Below, in pieces: positions 45,599 to 56,033 of a stretch of 64,000 nt of DNA (its first letter is position 1; every line of letters starts with the position of its first letter). A model generated the notes under the pieces. That model made no database searches and was not told the origin of the DNA. It worked only from the letters and a program-made list of their open reading frames with translations. The stretch comes from Vespula vulgaris. Taxonomy: Eukaryota > Arthropoda > Insecta > Hymenoptera > Vespidae. Position numbers and translations under genes: made by a program. The DNA is taken from assembly GCF_905475345.1 (NCBI RefSeq), contig NC_066598.1, forward strand, positions 5,380,584 to 5,444,583, read 5' to 3'.

Positions 45599-46224
45599 AT
45601 TCCAAGGATTTCTATATAATATAATATATAAGTTCTGTGTACCGTAGACTCTTCATTTTTGAGGAAACAAGTTTTTTCAAACCTCTGGGAATACCTAATA
45701 AGTAACGTAGCTATTTCTGGTTTTTGAAAGTTAATGCATAGTTTAAAATGGAAATATATACGATGGAAACATACCGACAATTTTTGCGGGTTTAAATGCT
45801 CCAATTATTACATAAAGATTTGGTCCTATAAAAGATTATTTTTTGGACATTCATCTGTCACAGCTTCACAATTCTTTTCTTCATACTGTACGTCACACGC
45901 TTCGCGTATAGCCTCTTTTTTTATCGATCAAGAACTATCTCCAACAAAATACGATAACAGAAATTAAGAAGTTTCGTAATTCTTTCATAGAAGTAACTTT
46001 TACTTCTACAATAAAAAGAAATTAATAAAAGTTATAGCTATGTGTGTCATGCAACGTGAAATAAAAACTGACCTTTTTCAATGCATACAAAAATGTTTTG
46101 GTGAAAGAAAATCTGATCCATTGGTTCTTGATTGTCCAGGATGATGATTCTTTCTTTTGCGAAGCTATAAAAGCGGTTGATATACTTTTGGCTGCGGCAA
46201 GTCTTGCTGTTTTTCTTTGCAAAT

Positions 46225-46314
46225 CCAGAAATAATTCAATTCCAATTATACATTACGCCATTAGCGTACAAGTAGTTGATTGGAAAGATTTTCCATTGAC
46301 TCATAGATGGCGTT
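46225..46314 (+). repeat. Diverged direct repeat, right copy
   Basis: Partner of 45506-45598. It ends in TAGATGGCGTTGAC, about 20 bp before the TATA-like sequence. It may be part of an old dispersed repeat, which cannot be decided from one locus. Confidence 0.55.
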
Positions 46315-46333
46315 GACTGAAGACTTTCCAAAC

Positions 46334-46362
46334 TATATATAGATCGTTTGTAGACTTCACTC
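46334..46362 (+). promoter_or_regulatory. TATA/Inr-like site facing the telomere (weak)
   Basis: TATATATAG at 46334-46342 is followed by TTCACTC at 46356-46362, which resembles an insect initiator. If the A at 46359 is +1, the TATA starts at about -25, slightly closer than the usual -30. No downstream promoter element was found at the expected position. The window is full of TA runs, so a chance match is quite possible. Confidence 0.25.
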
Positions 46363-46398
46363 GTACATGATTGGTCCGATCTGGACAAAAAAAAGATC

Positions 46399-46412
46399 CG
46401 CCTAGAGGGCGC
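46399..46412 (+). promoter_or_regulatory. CTCF-like motif
   Basis: CGCCTAGAGGGCGC matches 12 of 14 positions of the core CTCF consensus CCASYAGRKGGCRS, including the whole AGRKGGCRS half. It sits in the spacer 268 bp before the main CRE array. This is a motif match by eye; binding is inferred only. Confidence 0.4.
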
Positions 46413-46470
46413 AACGAGAGCTCACCCATGAGTCCGGTCCCGTTCTTCTAGGTGCTATAGTTTCAGTAAA

Positions 46471-46682
46471 CCGCTGTAACGTCCGTAAGAGTGCTCTAAC
46501 CTCACTCGAACTTCCATAACGTCCGTAATATCGCCGTAACTACCTAACGTCCGTAAAAGTGCCGTAACATCACTCGAACATCCATAACGTCTGTCTTACG
46601 TCCGTAAGAGTGCCGTAACCTCACTCGCACATCCGAAACGTCTGTCGAACATCCGTAACGTCCGTAACATCGCCGTAACGTC
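46471..46682 (+). repeat. Degenerate edge of the CRE minisatellite
   Basis: Irregular units built from CCGTAACGTC and CGTCCGTAAGAGTGCCG words, recurring at 46480, 46548 and 46599 (68 and 51 bp apart) with intervening CTCACTCGAACATCC. They share the CGCCGTAACGTCTGTC words of the main array but lack the CRE palindrome. Confidence 0.75.
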
Positions 46683-47035
46683 TGTCACAGCTCCGTGACA
46701 TCACAGATGATCGAAATAACGCCGTAACGTCTGTCACACGTCCGTGACGACCGTAACAACGCCGTAATGTCCGTCTGAAGTCCCTGACGTCCATAAGAAC
46801 ACCGTAACGTCTGTCACAGGTCCGTGACGTCACGGATGATGGAAACAACGCCGTAACGTCCTTAACAACGCCGTAACGTCTGTCACAGGTCCGTGAGGTC
46901 ACAGATGATGGAAACAACGCCGTAAAGTCTGTCACAGGTCCGTGACGTCACAGATGATCGAAACAAGGCCGTAACTTCTGTCACAGGTCCGTGACGTCAT
47001 AGATGATCGAAACAACGCTGTAACGTCTCTCAGAG

Positions 47036-47053
47036 ATCTGTGACGTCACAGAT
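47036..47053 (+). repeat. Example of the 18-bp palindrome in type B units
   Basis: ATCTGTGACGTCACAGAT is a perfect 18-bp palindrome centred on the CRE. It occurs in every type B unit ending in GATCTG. In type A units, which have TCCG before the core, the palindrome shrinks to the 10-bp GTGACGTCAC. Confidence 0.9.
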
Positions 47054-49777
47054 GATAGAAAAACAACGCCGTAACTCCTGTCACAGGTCCGTGACGTCAC
47101 AGATGATCGAAACAAGGCCGTAACTTCTGTAACAGGTCCGTGACGTCACAGATGACAGAAAAACAACGCCGTAACGTCTCTAATAGATCTGTGACGTCAC
47201 AGATGATATAAACAACGCCGTAACTTCTGTCACAGGTCCGTGACGTCACAGATGATAGAAACAACGCCGTAATTTCTGTCACAGGTCCGTGACGTCACAG
47301 ATGATAGAAACAAAGCCGTAATTTCTGTCACAGGTCCGTGACGTCACAGATGGTCGAAACAACGCCGTAATTTCTGTCACAGGTCCGTGACGTCACAGAT
47401 GACAGAAAAACAACGCCGTAACGTCTCTAATAGATCTGTGACGTCACAGATGATAGAAACAACGCCGTAATTTCTGTCACAGGTCCGTGACGTCACAGAT
47501 GGTCGAAACAACGCCGTAATTTCTGTCACAGGTCCGTGACGTCACAGATGATAGAAACAACGCCGTAACTTCTGTCACAGGTCCGTGACGTCACAGATGA
47601 TAGAAAAACAACGCCGTAACGTCTCTAATAGATCGGTGACGTCACAGATGATAGAAACAAAGCCGTAATTTCTGTCACAGGTCCGTGACGTCACAGATGA
47701 CAGAAAAACAACGCCGTAACGTCTCTAATAGATCTGTGACGTCACAGATGATAGAAACAACGCCGTAATTTCTGTCACAGGTCCGTGACGTCACAGATGA
47801 TAGAAACAACGCCGTAACTTCTGTCACAGGTCCGTGACGTCACAGATGATAGAAACAAGGCCGTAACGTCTCTCAGAGATCTGTGACGTCACAGATGATA
47901 GAAAAACAACGCCGTAACTCCTGTCACAGGTCCGTGACGTCACAGATGATAGAAACAACGCCGTAATTTCTGTCACAGGTCCGTGACGTCACAGATGGTC
48001 GAAACAACGCCGTAATTTCTGTCACAGGTACGTGACGTCACAGATGATAGAAACAACGCCGTAACTTCTGTCACAGGTCCGTGACGTCACAGATGATAGA
48101 AAAACAACGCCGTAACGTCTCTAATAGATCGGTGACGTCACAAATGATAGAAACAACGCCGTAATTTCTGTCACAGGTCCGTGACGTCACAGATGATAGA
48201 AAAACAACGCCGTAATTTCTGTCACAGGTCCGTGACGTCACAGATGATAGAAAAACAACGCCGTAACGTCTCTAATAGATCTGTGACGTCACAGATGATA
48301 GAAACAACGCCGTAACTTCTGTCACAGGTCCGTGACGTCACAGATGATAGAAAAACAACGCCGTAACGTCTCTAATAGATCGGTGACGTCACAGATGATA
48401 GAAACAACGCCGTAATTTCTGTCACAGGTCCGTGACGTCACAGATGATAGAAACAACGCCGTAACTTCTGTCACAGGTCCGTGACGTCACAGATGATAGA
48501 AAAACAACGCCGTAACGTCTCTAATAGATCGGTGACGTCACAGATGATAGAAACAACGCCGTAATTTCTGTCACAGGTCCGTGACGTCACAGATGATGGA
48601 AAAACAACGCCGTAACGTCTCTAATAGATCGGTGACGTCACAGATGATAGAAACAACGCCGTAATTTCTGTCACAGGTCCGTGACGTCACAGATGATAGA
48701 AAAACAACGCCGTAACGTCTCTAATAGATCTGTGACGTCACAGGTGATAGAAAGAACGCCGTAACTTCTGTCACAGGTCCGTGACGTCACAGATGATAGA
48801 AACAACGCCGTAATTTCTGTCACAGGTCCGTGACGTCACAGATGATAGAAACAAAGCCGTAATTTCTGTCACAGGTCCGTGACGTCACAAATGGTCGAAA
48901 CAACGCCGTAATTTCTGTCACAGGTCCGTGACGTCACAGATGGTCGAAACAACGCCGTAATTTCTGTCACAGGTCCGTGACGTCACAGATGATGGAAAAA
49001 CAACGCCGTAACGTCTCTAATAGATCGGTGACGTCACAGATGATAGAAACAACGCCGTAATTTCTGTCACAGGTCCGTGACGTCACAGATGATAGAAAAA
49101 CAACGCCGTAACGTCTCTAATAGATCTGTGACGTCACAGATGATAGAAACAACGCCGTAACTTCTGTCACAGGTCCGTGACGTCACAGATGATAGAAACA
49201 ACGCCGTAATTTCTGTCACAGGTCCGTGACGTCACAGATGATAGAAACAAAGCCGTAATTTCTGTCACAGGTCCGTGACGTCACAAATGGTCGAAACAAC
49301 GCCGTAATTTCTGTCACAGGTCCGTGACGTCACAGATGGTCGAAACAACGCCGTAATTTCTGTCACAGGTCCGTGACGTCACAGATGATGGAAAAACAAC
49401 GCCGTAACGTCTGTAATAGATCGGTGACGTCACAGATGATAGAAACAACGCCGTAATTTCTGTCACAGGTCCGTGACGTCACAGATGATAGAAAAACAAC
49501 GCCGTAACGTCTCTAATAGATCGGTGACGTCACAGATGATAGAAACAACGCCGTAACTTCTGTCACAGGTCCGTGACGTCACAGATGATAGAAAAACAAC
49601 GCCGTAACGTCTCTAATAGATCTGTGACGTCACAGATGATATAAACAACGCTGTAACTTCTGTCACAGGTCCGTGACGTCACAGATGATAGAAACAACGC
49701 CGTAATTTCTGTCACAGGTCCGTGACGTCACAGATGATAGAAACAAAGCCGTAATTTCTGTCACAGGTCCGTGACGT

Positions 49778-50965
49778 CACAAATGGTCGAAACAACGCCG
49801 TAATTTCTGTCACAGGTCCGTGACGTCACAGATGGTCGAAACAACGCCGTAATTTCTGTCACAGGTCCGTGACGTCACAGATGATGGAAAAACAACGCCG
49901 TAACGTCTCTAATAGATCTGTGACGTCACAGATGATATAAACAACGCTGTAACTTCTGTCACAGGTCCGTGACGTCACAGAAGATAGAAACAACGCCGTA
50001 ACTTCTGTCACAGGTCCGTGACGTCACAGATGATAGAAACAACGCCGTAATTTCTGTCACAGGTCCGTGACGTCACAGATGATGGAAAAACAACGCCGTA
50101 TCGTCTCTAATAGATCGGTGACGTCACAGATGATAGAAACAACGCCGTAATTTCTGTCACAGGTCCGTGACGTCACAGATGATAGAAAAACAACGCCGTA
50201 ACGTCTCTAATAGATCTGTGACGTCACAGATGATAGAAACAACGCCGTAACTTCTGTCACAGGTCCGTGACGTCACAGATGATAGAAACAACGCCGTAAT
50301 TTCTGTCACAGGTCCGTGACGTCACAGATGATAGAAACAAAGCCGTAATTTCTGTCACAGGTCCGTGACGTCACAAATGGTCGAAACAACGCCGTAATTT
50401 CTGTCACAGGTCCGTGACGTCACAGATGGTCGAAACAACGCCGTAATTTCTGTCACAGGTCCGTGACGTCACAGATGATGGAAAAACAACGCCGTAACGT
50501 CTCTAATAGATCTGTGACGTCACAGATGATATAAACAACGCTGTAACTTCTGTCACAGGTCCGTGACGTCACAGATGATAGAAACAACGCCGTAACTTCT
50601 GTCACAGGTCCGTGACGTCACAGATGATAGAAACAACGCCGTAATTTCTGTCACAGGTCCGTGACGTCACAGATGATGGAAAAACAACGCCGTATCGTCT
50701 CTAATAGATCGGTGACGTCACAGATGATAGAAACAACGCCGTAATTTCTGTCACAGGTCCGTGACGTCACAGATGATAGAAAAACAACGCCGTAACGTCT
50801 CTAATAGATCTGTGACGTCACAGATGATAGAAACAACGCCGTAACTTCTGTCACAGGTCCGTGACGTCACAGATGATAGAAACAACGCCGTAATTTCTGT
50901 CACAGGTCCGTGACGTCACAGATGATAGAAACAAAGCCGTAATTTCTGTCACAGGTCCGTGACGT
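49778..50965 (+). repeat. 594-bp higher-order repeat, two copies
   Basis: The marker CACAAATGGTCG occurs at 49778, 50372 and 50966, exactly 594 bp apart (12 units). The private change GCCGTATCGTC recurs at the same 594-bp spacing (near 50096 and 50690). The same marker also occurs at 48886 and 49282, with intervals of 396 and 496 bp. Confidence 0.85.
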
Positions 50966-53900
50966 CACAAATGGTCGAAACAACGCCGTAATTTCTGTCA
51001 CAGGTCCGTGACGTCACAGATGGTCGAAACAACGCCGTAATTTCTGTCACAGGTCCGTGACGTCACAGATGATGGAAAAACAACGCCGTAACGTCTGTAA
51101 TAGATCGGTGACGTCACAGATGATAGAAACAACGCCGTAATTTCTGTCACAGGTCCGTGACGTCACAGATGATAGAAAAACAACGCCGTAACGTCTCTAA
51201 TAGATCTGTGACGTCACAGATGATATAAACAACGCTGTAACTTCTGTCACAGGTCCGTGACGTCACAGATGATAGAAACAACGCCGTAATTTCTGTCACA
51301 GGTCCGTGACGTCACAAATGACAGAAAAACAACGCCGTAACGTCTCTAATAGATCCGTGACGTCACAGATGATAGAAACAACACCGTAATTTCTGTCAGA
51401 GGTCCGTGACGTCACAGATGGTCGAAACAACGCAGTAATTTCTGTCAGAGGTCCGTGACGTCACAGATGGTCGAAACAACGCCGTAATTTCTGTCACAGG
51501 TCCGTGACGTCACAGATGATAGAAAAACAACGCCGTAACGTCTCTAATAGATCTGTGACGTCACAGATGGTAGAAACAACGCCGTAACTTCTGTCACAGG
51601 TCCGTGACGTCACAGATGGTCGAAACAACGCCGTAATTTCTGTCACAGGTCCGTGACGTCACAGATGATAGAAACAACGCCGTAATTTCTGTCACAGGTC
51701 CGTGACGTCACAGATGATAGAAAAACAACGCCGTAACGTCTCTAATAGATCTGTGACGTCACAGATGGTCGAAACAACGCCGTAATTTCTGTCACAGGTC
51801 TGTGACGTCACATATGATAGAAACAACGCCGTAACGTCTCTAATAGATCTGTGACGTCACAGATGGTAGAAACAACGCCGTAACTTCTGTCACAGGTCCG
51901 TGACGTCACAGATGGTCGAAACAACGCCGTAATTTCTGTCACAGGTCCGTGACGTCACAGATGATAGAAACAACGCCGTAATTTCTGTCACAGGTCCGTG
52001 ACGTCACAGATGATAGAAAAACAACGCCGTAACGTCTCTAATAGATCTGTGACGTCACAGATGGTCGAAACAACGCCGTAATTTCTGTCACAGGTCTGTG
52101 ACGTCACATATGATAGAAACAACGCCGTAATTTCCGTCACAGGTCCGTGACGTCACAGATGATAGAAACAACGCCGTAATTTCTGTCACAGGTCCGTGAC
52201 GTCACAGATGACAGAAAAACAACGCCGTAACGTCTCTAATAGATCCGTGACGTCACAGATGATAGAAACAACACCGTAACTTCTGTCAGAGGTCCGTGAC
52301 GTCACAGATGGTCGAAACAACGCCGTAATTTCTGTCACAGTTCCGTGACGTCACAGATGATAGAAAAACAATGCCGTAACGTCTCTAATAGATCCGTGAC
52401 GTCACAGATGATAGAAGCAACGCCGTAATTTCTGTCACAGGTCTGTGACGTCACAGATGATAGAAAAACAACGCCGTAACTCCTGTCACAGGTCCGTGAC
52501 GTCACAGATGATAGAAACAAGGCCGTAACGTCTCTCTGAGATCTGTGACGTCACAGATGATAGAAACAACACCGTAATTTCTGTCACAGGTCCGTGACGT
52601 CACAGATGATAGAAAAACAACGCCGTAACTCCTGTCACAAGTCCGTGACGTCACAGATGATAGAAACAAGGCCGTAACGTCTCTAATAGATCTGTGACGT
52701 CACAGATGATAGAAACAACGCCGTAATTTCTGTCACAGGTCCGTGACGTCACAGATGATAGAAAAACAACGCCGTAACGTCTCTAATAGATCTGTGACGT
52801 CACAGATGATAGAAACAACGCCGTAATTTCTGTCACAGGTCCGTGACGTCACAGATGATAGAAAAACAACGCCGTAACGTCTCTAATAGATCCGTGACGT
52901 CACAGATGATAGAAACAACGCCGTAATTTCTGTCACAGGTCTGTGACGTCACAGATGATAGAAAAACAACGCCGTAACTTCTGTCACAGGTCCGTGACGT
53001 CACAGATGATAGAAACAAGGCCGTAACGTCTCTCAGAGATCTGTGACGTCACAGATGATAGAAACAACACCGTAATTTCTGTCACAGGTCTGTGACGTCA
53101 CAGATGATAGAAAAACAACGCCGTAACGTCTCTCAGAGATCTGTGACGTCACAGATGATGGAAAAACAACGCCGTAACTCCTGACACAGTTCCGTGACGT
53201 CATAGATGATCGAAACAACGCCGTAATTTCTGTCACAGGTCCGTGACGTCACAGATGACAGAAAAACAACGCCGTAACGTCTCTAATAGATCTGTGACGT
53301 CACAGATGATAGAAACAACGCCGTAATTTCTGTCACAGGTCCGTGACGTCACAGATGATAGAAAAACAACGCCGTAACGTCTCTAATAGACCTGTGACGT
53401 CACAGATGATAGAAACAACGCCGTAATTTCTGTCACAGGTCCGTGACGTCACAGATGATAGAAAAACAACGCCGTAACGTCTCTAATAGATCCGTGACGT
53501 CACAGATGATAGAAAAACAACGCCGTAACTCCTGTCACAGGTCCGTGACGTCACAGATGATAGAAACAAGGCCGTAACGTCTCTCAGAGATCTGTGACGT
53601 CACAGATGATGGAAAAACAACGCCGTAACTCCTGACACAGTTCCGTGACGTCATAGATGATCGAAACAACGCCGTAATTTCTGTCACAGGTCCGTGACGT
53701 CACAGATGACAGAAAAACAACGCCGTAACGTCTCTAATAGATCTGTGACGTCACAGATGATAGAAACAACGCCGTAATTTCTGTCACAGGTCCGTGACGT
53801 CACAGATGATAGAAAAACAACGCCGTAACGTCTCTAACAGATCTGTGACGTCACAGATGGTCGAAACAACGCCGTAATTTCTGTCACATGTCCGTGACGT

Positions 53901-54319
53901 CACAGATGATAGAAAAACAACGCCGTAACGTCTCTAATAGATCCGTGACGTCACAGATGGTCAAAACAACGCCGTAATTTCTGTCACAGGTCCGTGACGT
54001 CACAGATGATAGAAACAAAGCCGTAATTTCTGTCACAGGTCCGTGACGTCACAGATGATAGAAACAACGCCGTAATTTCTGTCACAGGTCCGTGACGTCA
54101 CAGATGATAGAAAAACAACGCCGTAACGTCTCTAACAGATCTGTGACGTCACAGATGGTCGAAACAACGCCGTAATTTCTGTCACAGGTCCGTGACGTCA
54201 CAGATGATAGAAAAACAACGCCGTAACGTCTCTAATAGATCCGTGACGTCACAGATGGTCAAAACAACGCCTTAATTTCTGTTACAGGTCCGTGATGTCA
54301 CTGATGACCGTATCAACGC

Positions 54320-54376
54320 CGTGACGTCCGTCTGACGTCCCTGACGTGCGCAACGTCCGTCTGATGTCCCTGACTT
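54320..54376 (+). repeat. Degenerate right edge of the CRE minisatellite
   Basis: Two diverged units, GACGTCCGTCTGACGTCCC and a copy with TGATGTCCCTGAC. They resemble the CGTCCGTCTGAAGTCCCTG unit near 46770 at the opposite edge, so both margins keep an older repeat form. Confidence 0.7.
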
Positions 54377-55064
54377 GCCGTCAATTCCCAAGTTTTTCGT
54401 CAATCCTAGAACGTATCTAGGTGGCCTCCAAGTGTCAGGCGAAACGTCATAGCGTCCGCATAAGCGAATAAATTTGTTTTTACCTAAAGCTTGTCAAAAT
54501 TCTTGTTAATTTTGCATGATTCGTAGATGTCCGTGTAATTTCCAGGGTATCTTATTCCATCAACTTACTAATCCTAGATATTAACGTGATTATTTGATAA
54601 AAAGCATGTACCGTGTGGCATATGCGTTATTACCGAAAAATCGGCTGAACCATCAGCATTTCCATAAAGCTCGTCTCTATGTACCCTAACAAATTTTGCA
54701 AACATTGTAGTTCGTATTACGGTGGTTTACAGTGGATCAACGTAATTCCACACTAATGGTGTCGAATACATCCAGTGACGTGGAGTAATTAATTTTCTTA
54801 TGTTCCTCTCTCTTAGGTAATTAATAGGTATTTCATATCTCCTAGCAAGCACGTATAATTTCCTGTTTATCTGTAATGCCCAGCTTATTTTTCTTAATAT
54901 TACGTAGAATCGAAATATGACAACATATTTGCATAATCCTAGGGGCACCGCCATATGCCTGTGAACGTGTGTTCGTAAAAATGAGAGCGTAGAGTACATC
55001 TACTGGCCGGTTTCTAAAACAGGTAGTAGGACTCCGTAATTTCCGAGTAATCAGTGTTATTCTG
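54377..55064. other. Spacer without recognised genes
   Basis: Single-copy sequence of mixed composition. The only frame of note is 90 codons on the minus strand (54727-54999); it has no recognisable domain, signal peptide or flanking exon signals, so it is not called a gene. Confidence 0.6.
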
Positions 55065-55200
55065 ATTCTACAGTATAATATTTGTCTGACTTTATTGTAT
55101 ACTATTTGCCGATTTTATTGTATAATATTTGTTTTATTTTAATATATAATATTTGTCTAATTTTTTGCATGATATTTGTCTGATTTTATTATATAATATT
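55065..55200 (+). repeat. AT-rich minisatellite, about 25-30 bp
   Basis: Five imperfect repeats of a TATAATATTTGTCTGATTTTATTG-like unit (written in parts: TATAATATTTGTC, then TGATTTTATTG). Spacing varies with small indels. Confidence 0.7.
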
Positions 55201-55600
55201 AAACACAGGAGAAGCTATAAGTAGACATCAGAATAGGAATGTTTGTGATTGATCATTTATACGACACCTTCGAATAATCGCTTAAAGAGAAAAAGGTTAC
55301 GTCAAGCCTGTGTCTTTATTGTATAAGAGAAGCGACTGAGAAGCAATGACATTCCACTTGCGCTACGTCTGATTTGCGATCAGTACCCTACCAGACTTCC
55401 TTCTGTTTCATGTCAAATTATGCGTCATAAGCTGCGGAAAGATTGTAAGAGAGACGTGTAAGAACTGTATGAGAGTTTGTGAAAACGTTGCTTGAAAGAA
55501 GTCCAATATGTGTGTAAAAGTTGTGCGAGACTTATGTGAAAGATACGTACAACTTGTGAGAAAATTCTGTAGAAGTTGTAGAAAAAGTTTAGTCCGAAGG
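55201..55600. other. Spacer grading into telomere-like sequence
   Basis: The left part has no recognised feature. From about 55441 the plus strand becomes rich in G, A and T with little C, and words such as TTGTAAGAGA, TTGTGAAAAC, TTGTGCGAGA and TTGTAGAAAAA recur roughly every 11-13 bp, ending in GTCCGAAGG at 55592-55600. This looks like strongly decayed telomere-like units. Confidence 0.5.
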
Positions 55601-56033
55601 TTGTGTCCGAGGTTGTGTCTGAAGGTTGAGTCCGAGGTTGTGTCCGAGGTTGTGTCTGAAGGTTGTGTCCGAGGTTGTGTCCGAGGTTGTGTCTGAAGGT
55701 TGTGTCCGAGGTTGTGTCCGAGGTTGTGTCTGAAGGTTGTGTCCGAGGTTGTGTCCGAGGTTGTGTCTGAAGGTTGTGTCCGAGGTTGTGTCCGAGGTTG
55801 TGTCTGAAGGTTGTGTCCGAGGTTGTGTCCGAGGTTGTGTCTGAAGGTTGTGTCCGAGGTTGGGTCTGAAGGTTGTGTCTGAAGGTTGTGTCCGAGGTTG
55901 TGTCCGAGGTTGTGTCTGAAGGTTGTGTCCGAGGTTGTGTCTGAAGGTTGTGTCCGAGGTTGTGTCTGAAGGTTGTGTCCGAGGTTGTGTCCGAGGTTGT
56001 GTCTGAAGGTTGTGTCCGAGGTTGTGTCCGAGG
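55601..56033 (+). repeat. Telomere-like variant repeats in a 37-bp higher-order pattern
   Basis: Tandem 12-mers TTGTGTCCGAGG and 13-mers TTGTGTCTGAAGG in the order 13+12+12, giving a 37-bp super-repeat (13-mers start at 55613, 55650 and 55687). The order becomes irregular after about 55860. Both units align with the telomere motif TTGCGTCTGGG, sharing TTG-GTC and a G-rich end, and have the same orientation. A plus-strand frame at 55508-55696 just translates the repeat. Confidence 0.9.

Larger units (their letters stand above)
45498..46470. other. Single-copy spacer between the satellite and the CRE array
   Basis: Moderately AT-rich sequence found once in the window apart from an internal duplication. 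Short frames at 45734-45967 and 46098-46316 (plus) and 45577-45804 and 46022-46222 (minus) show no recognisable domain and overlap one another, so no gene is called. The right end holds a TATA/Inr-like site and a CTCF-like motif. Confidence 0.7.
46683..54319 (+). repeat. 49/51-bp CpG-rich minisatellite with a CRE palindrome per unit
   Basis: About 150 tandem units. Each consists of CGCCGTAA, a variable middle, GTGACGTCACAGATG and a tail ATAGAAACAA (49 bp) or ATAGAAAAACAA (51 bp). Type A middles read TTTCTGTCACAGGTCC; type B middles read CGTCTCTAATAGATCT or end in GATCG/GATCC. A second tail form reads GTCGAAACAA. Nearly all units hold the palindrome TGACGTCA, the consensus cAMP-response element bound by CREB/ATF bZIP proteins; the first is at 46825-46832 and the last at 54244-54251. 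Each unit has four CpGs and about 47% GC, unlike the AT-rich satellite to the left. Open frames on the minus strand simply translate the repeat. Units group into longer repeats (594 bp at 49778-50965). Confidence 0.95.

Noticed and set aside
45734..46316. Short frames on both strands in the left spacer (77 and 72 codons plus; 75 and 66 codons minus).
   Set aside because: They overlap each other and have no recognised motifs; one overlaps the diverged direct repeat.
46621..46935. Minus-strand frames in the CRE array (also 47097-47282, 52335-52520, 52833-53018, 53033-53236) with repeating Ser-Ser-Val-Thr-Ser-Arg-Thr-Cys-Asp words.
   Set aside because: They translate the minisatellite; 49 and 51 bp units keep shifting or stopping the frame.
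46683..54319. The regular 49/51-bp array as a CRISPR array.
   Set aside because: There are no unique spacers between conserved repeats; the whole unit is repeated, and the surroundings are eukaryotic subtelomere.
54727..54999. A 90-codon minus-strand frame in single-copy sequence.
   Set aside because: No recognised domain, no supporting exon structure, and a length that occurs by chance. Transcript evidence would be required to call it.
55508..55696. A 62-codon plus-strand frame rich in Val, Arg, Gly and Cys.
   Set aside because: Its second half is the translated telomere-like variant repeat; the 37-bp period breaks the frame soon after.
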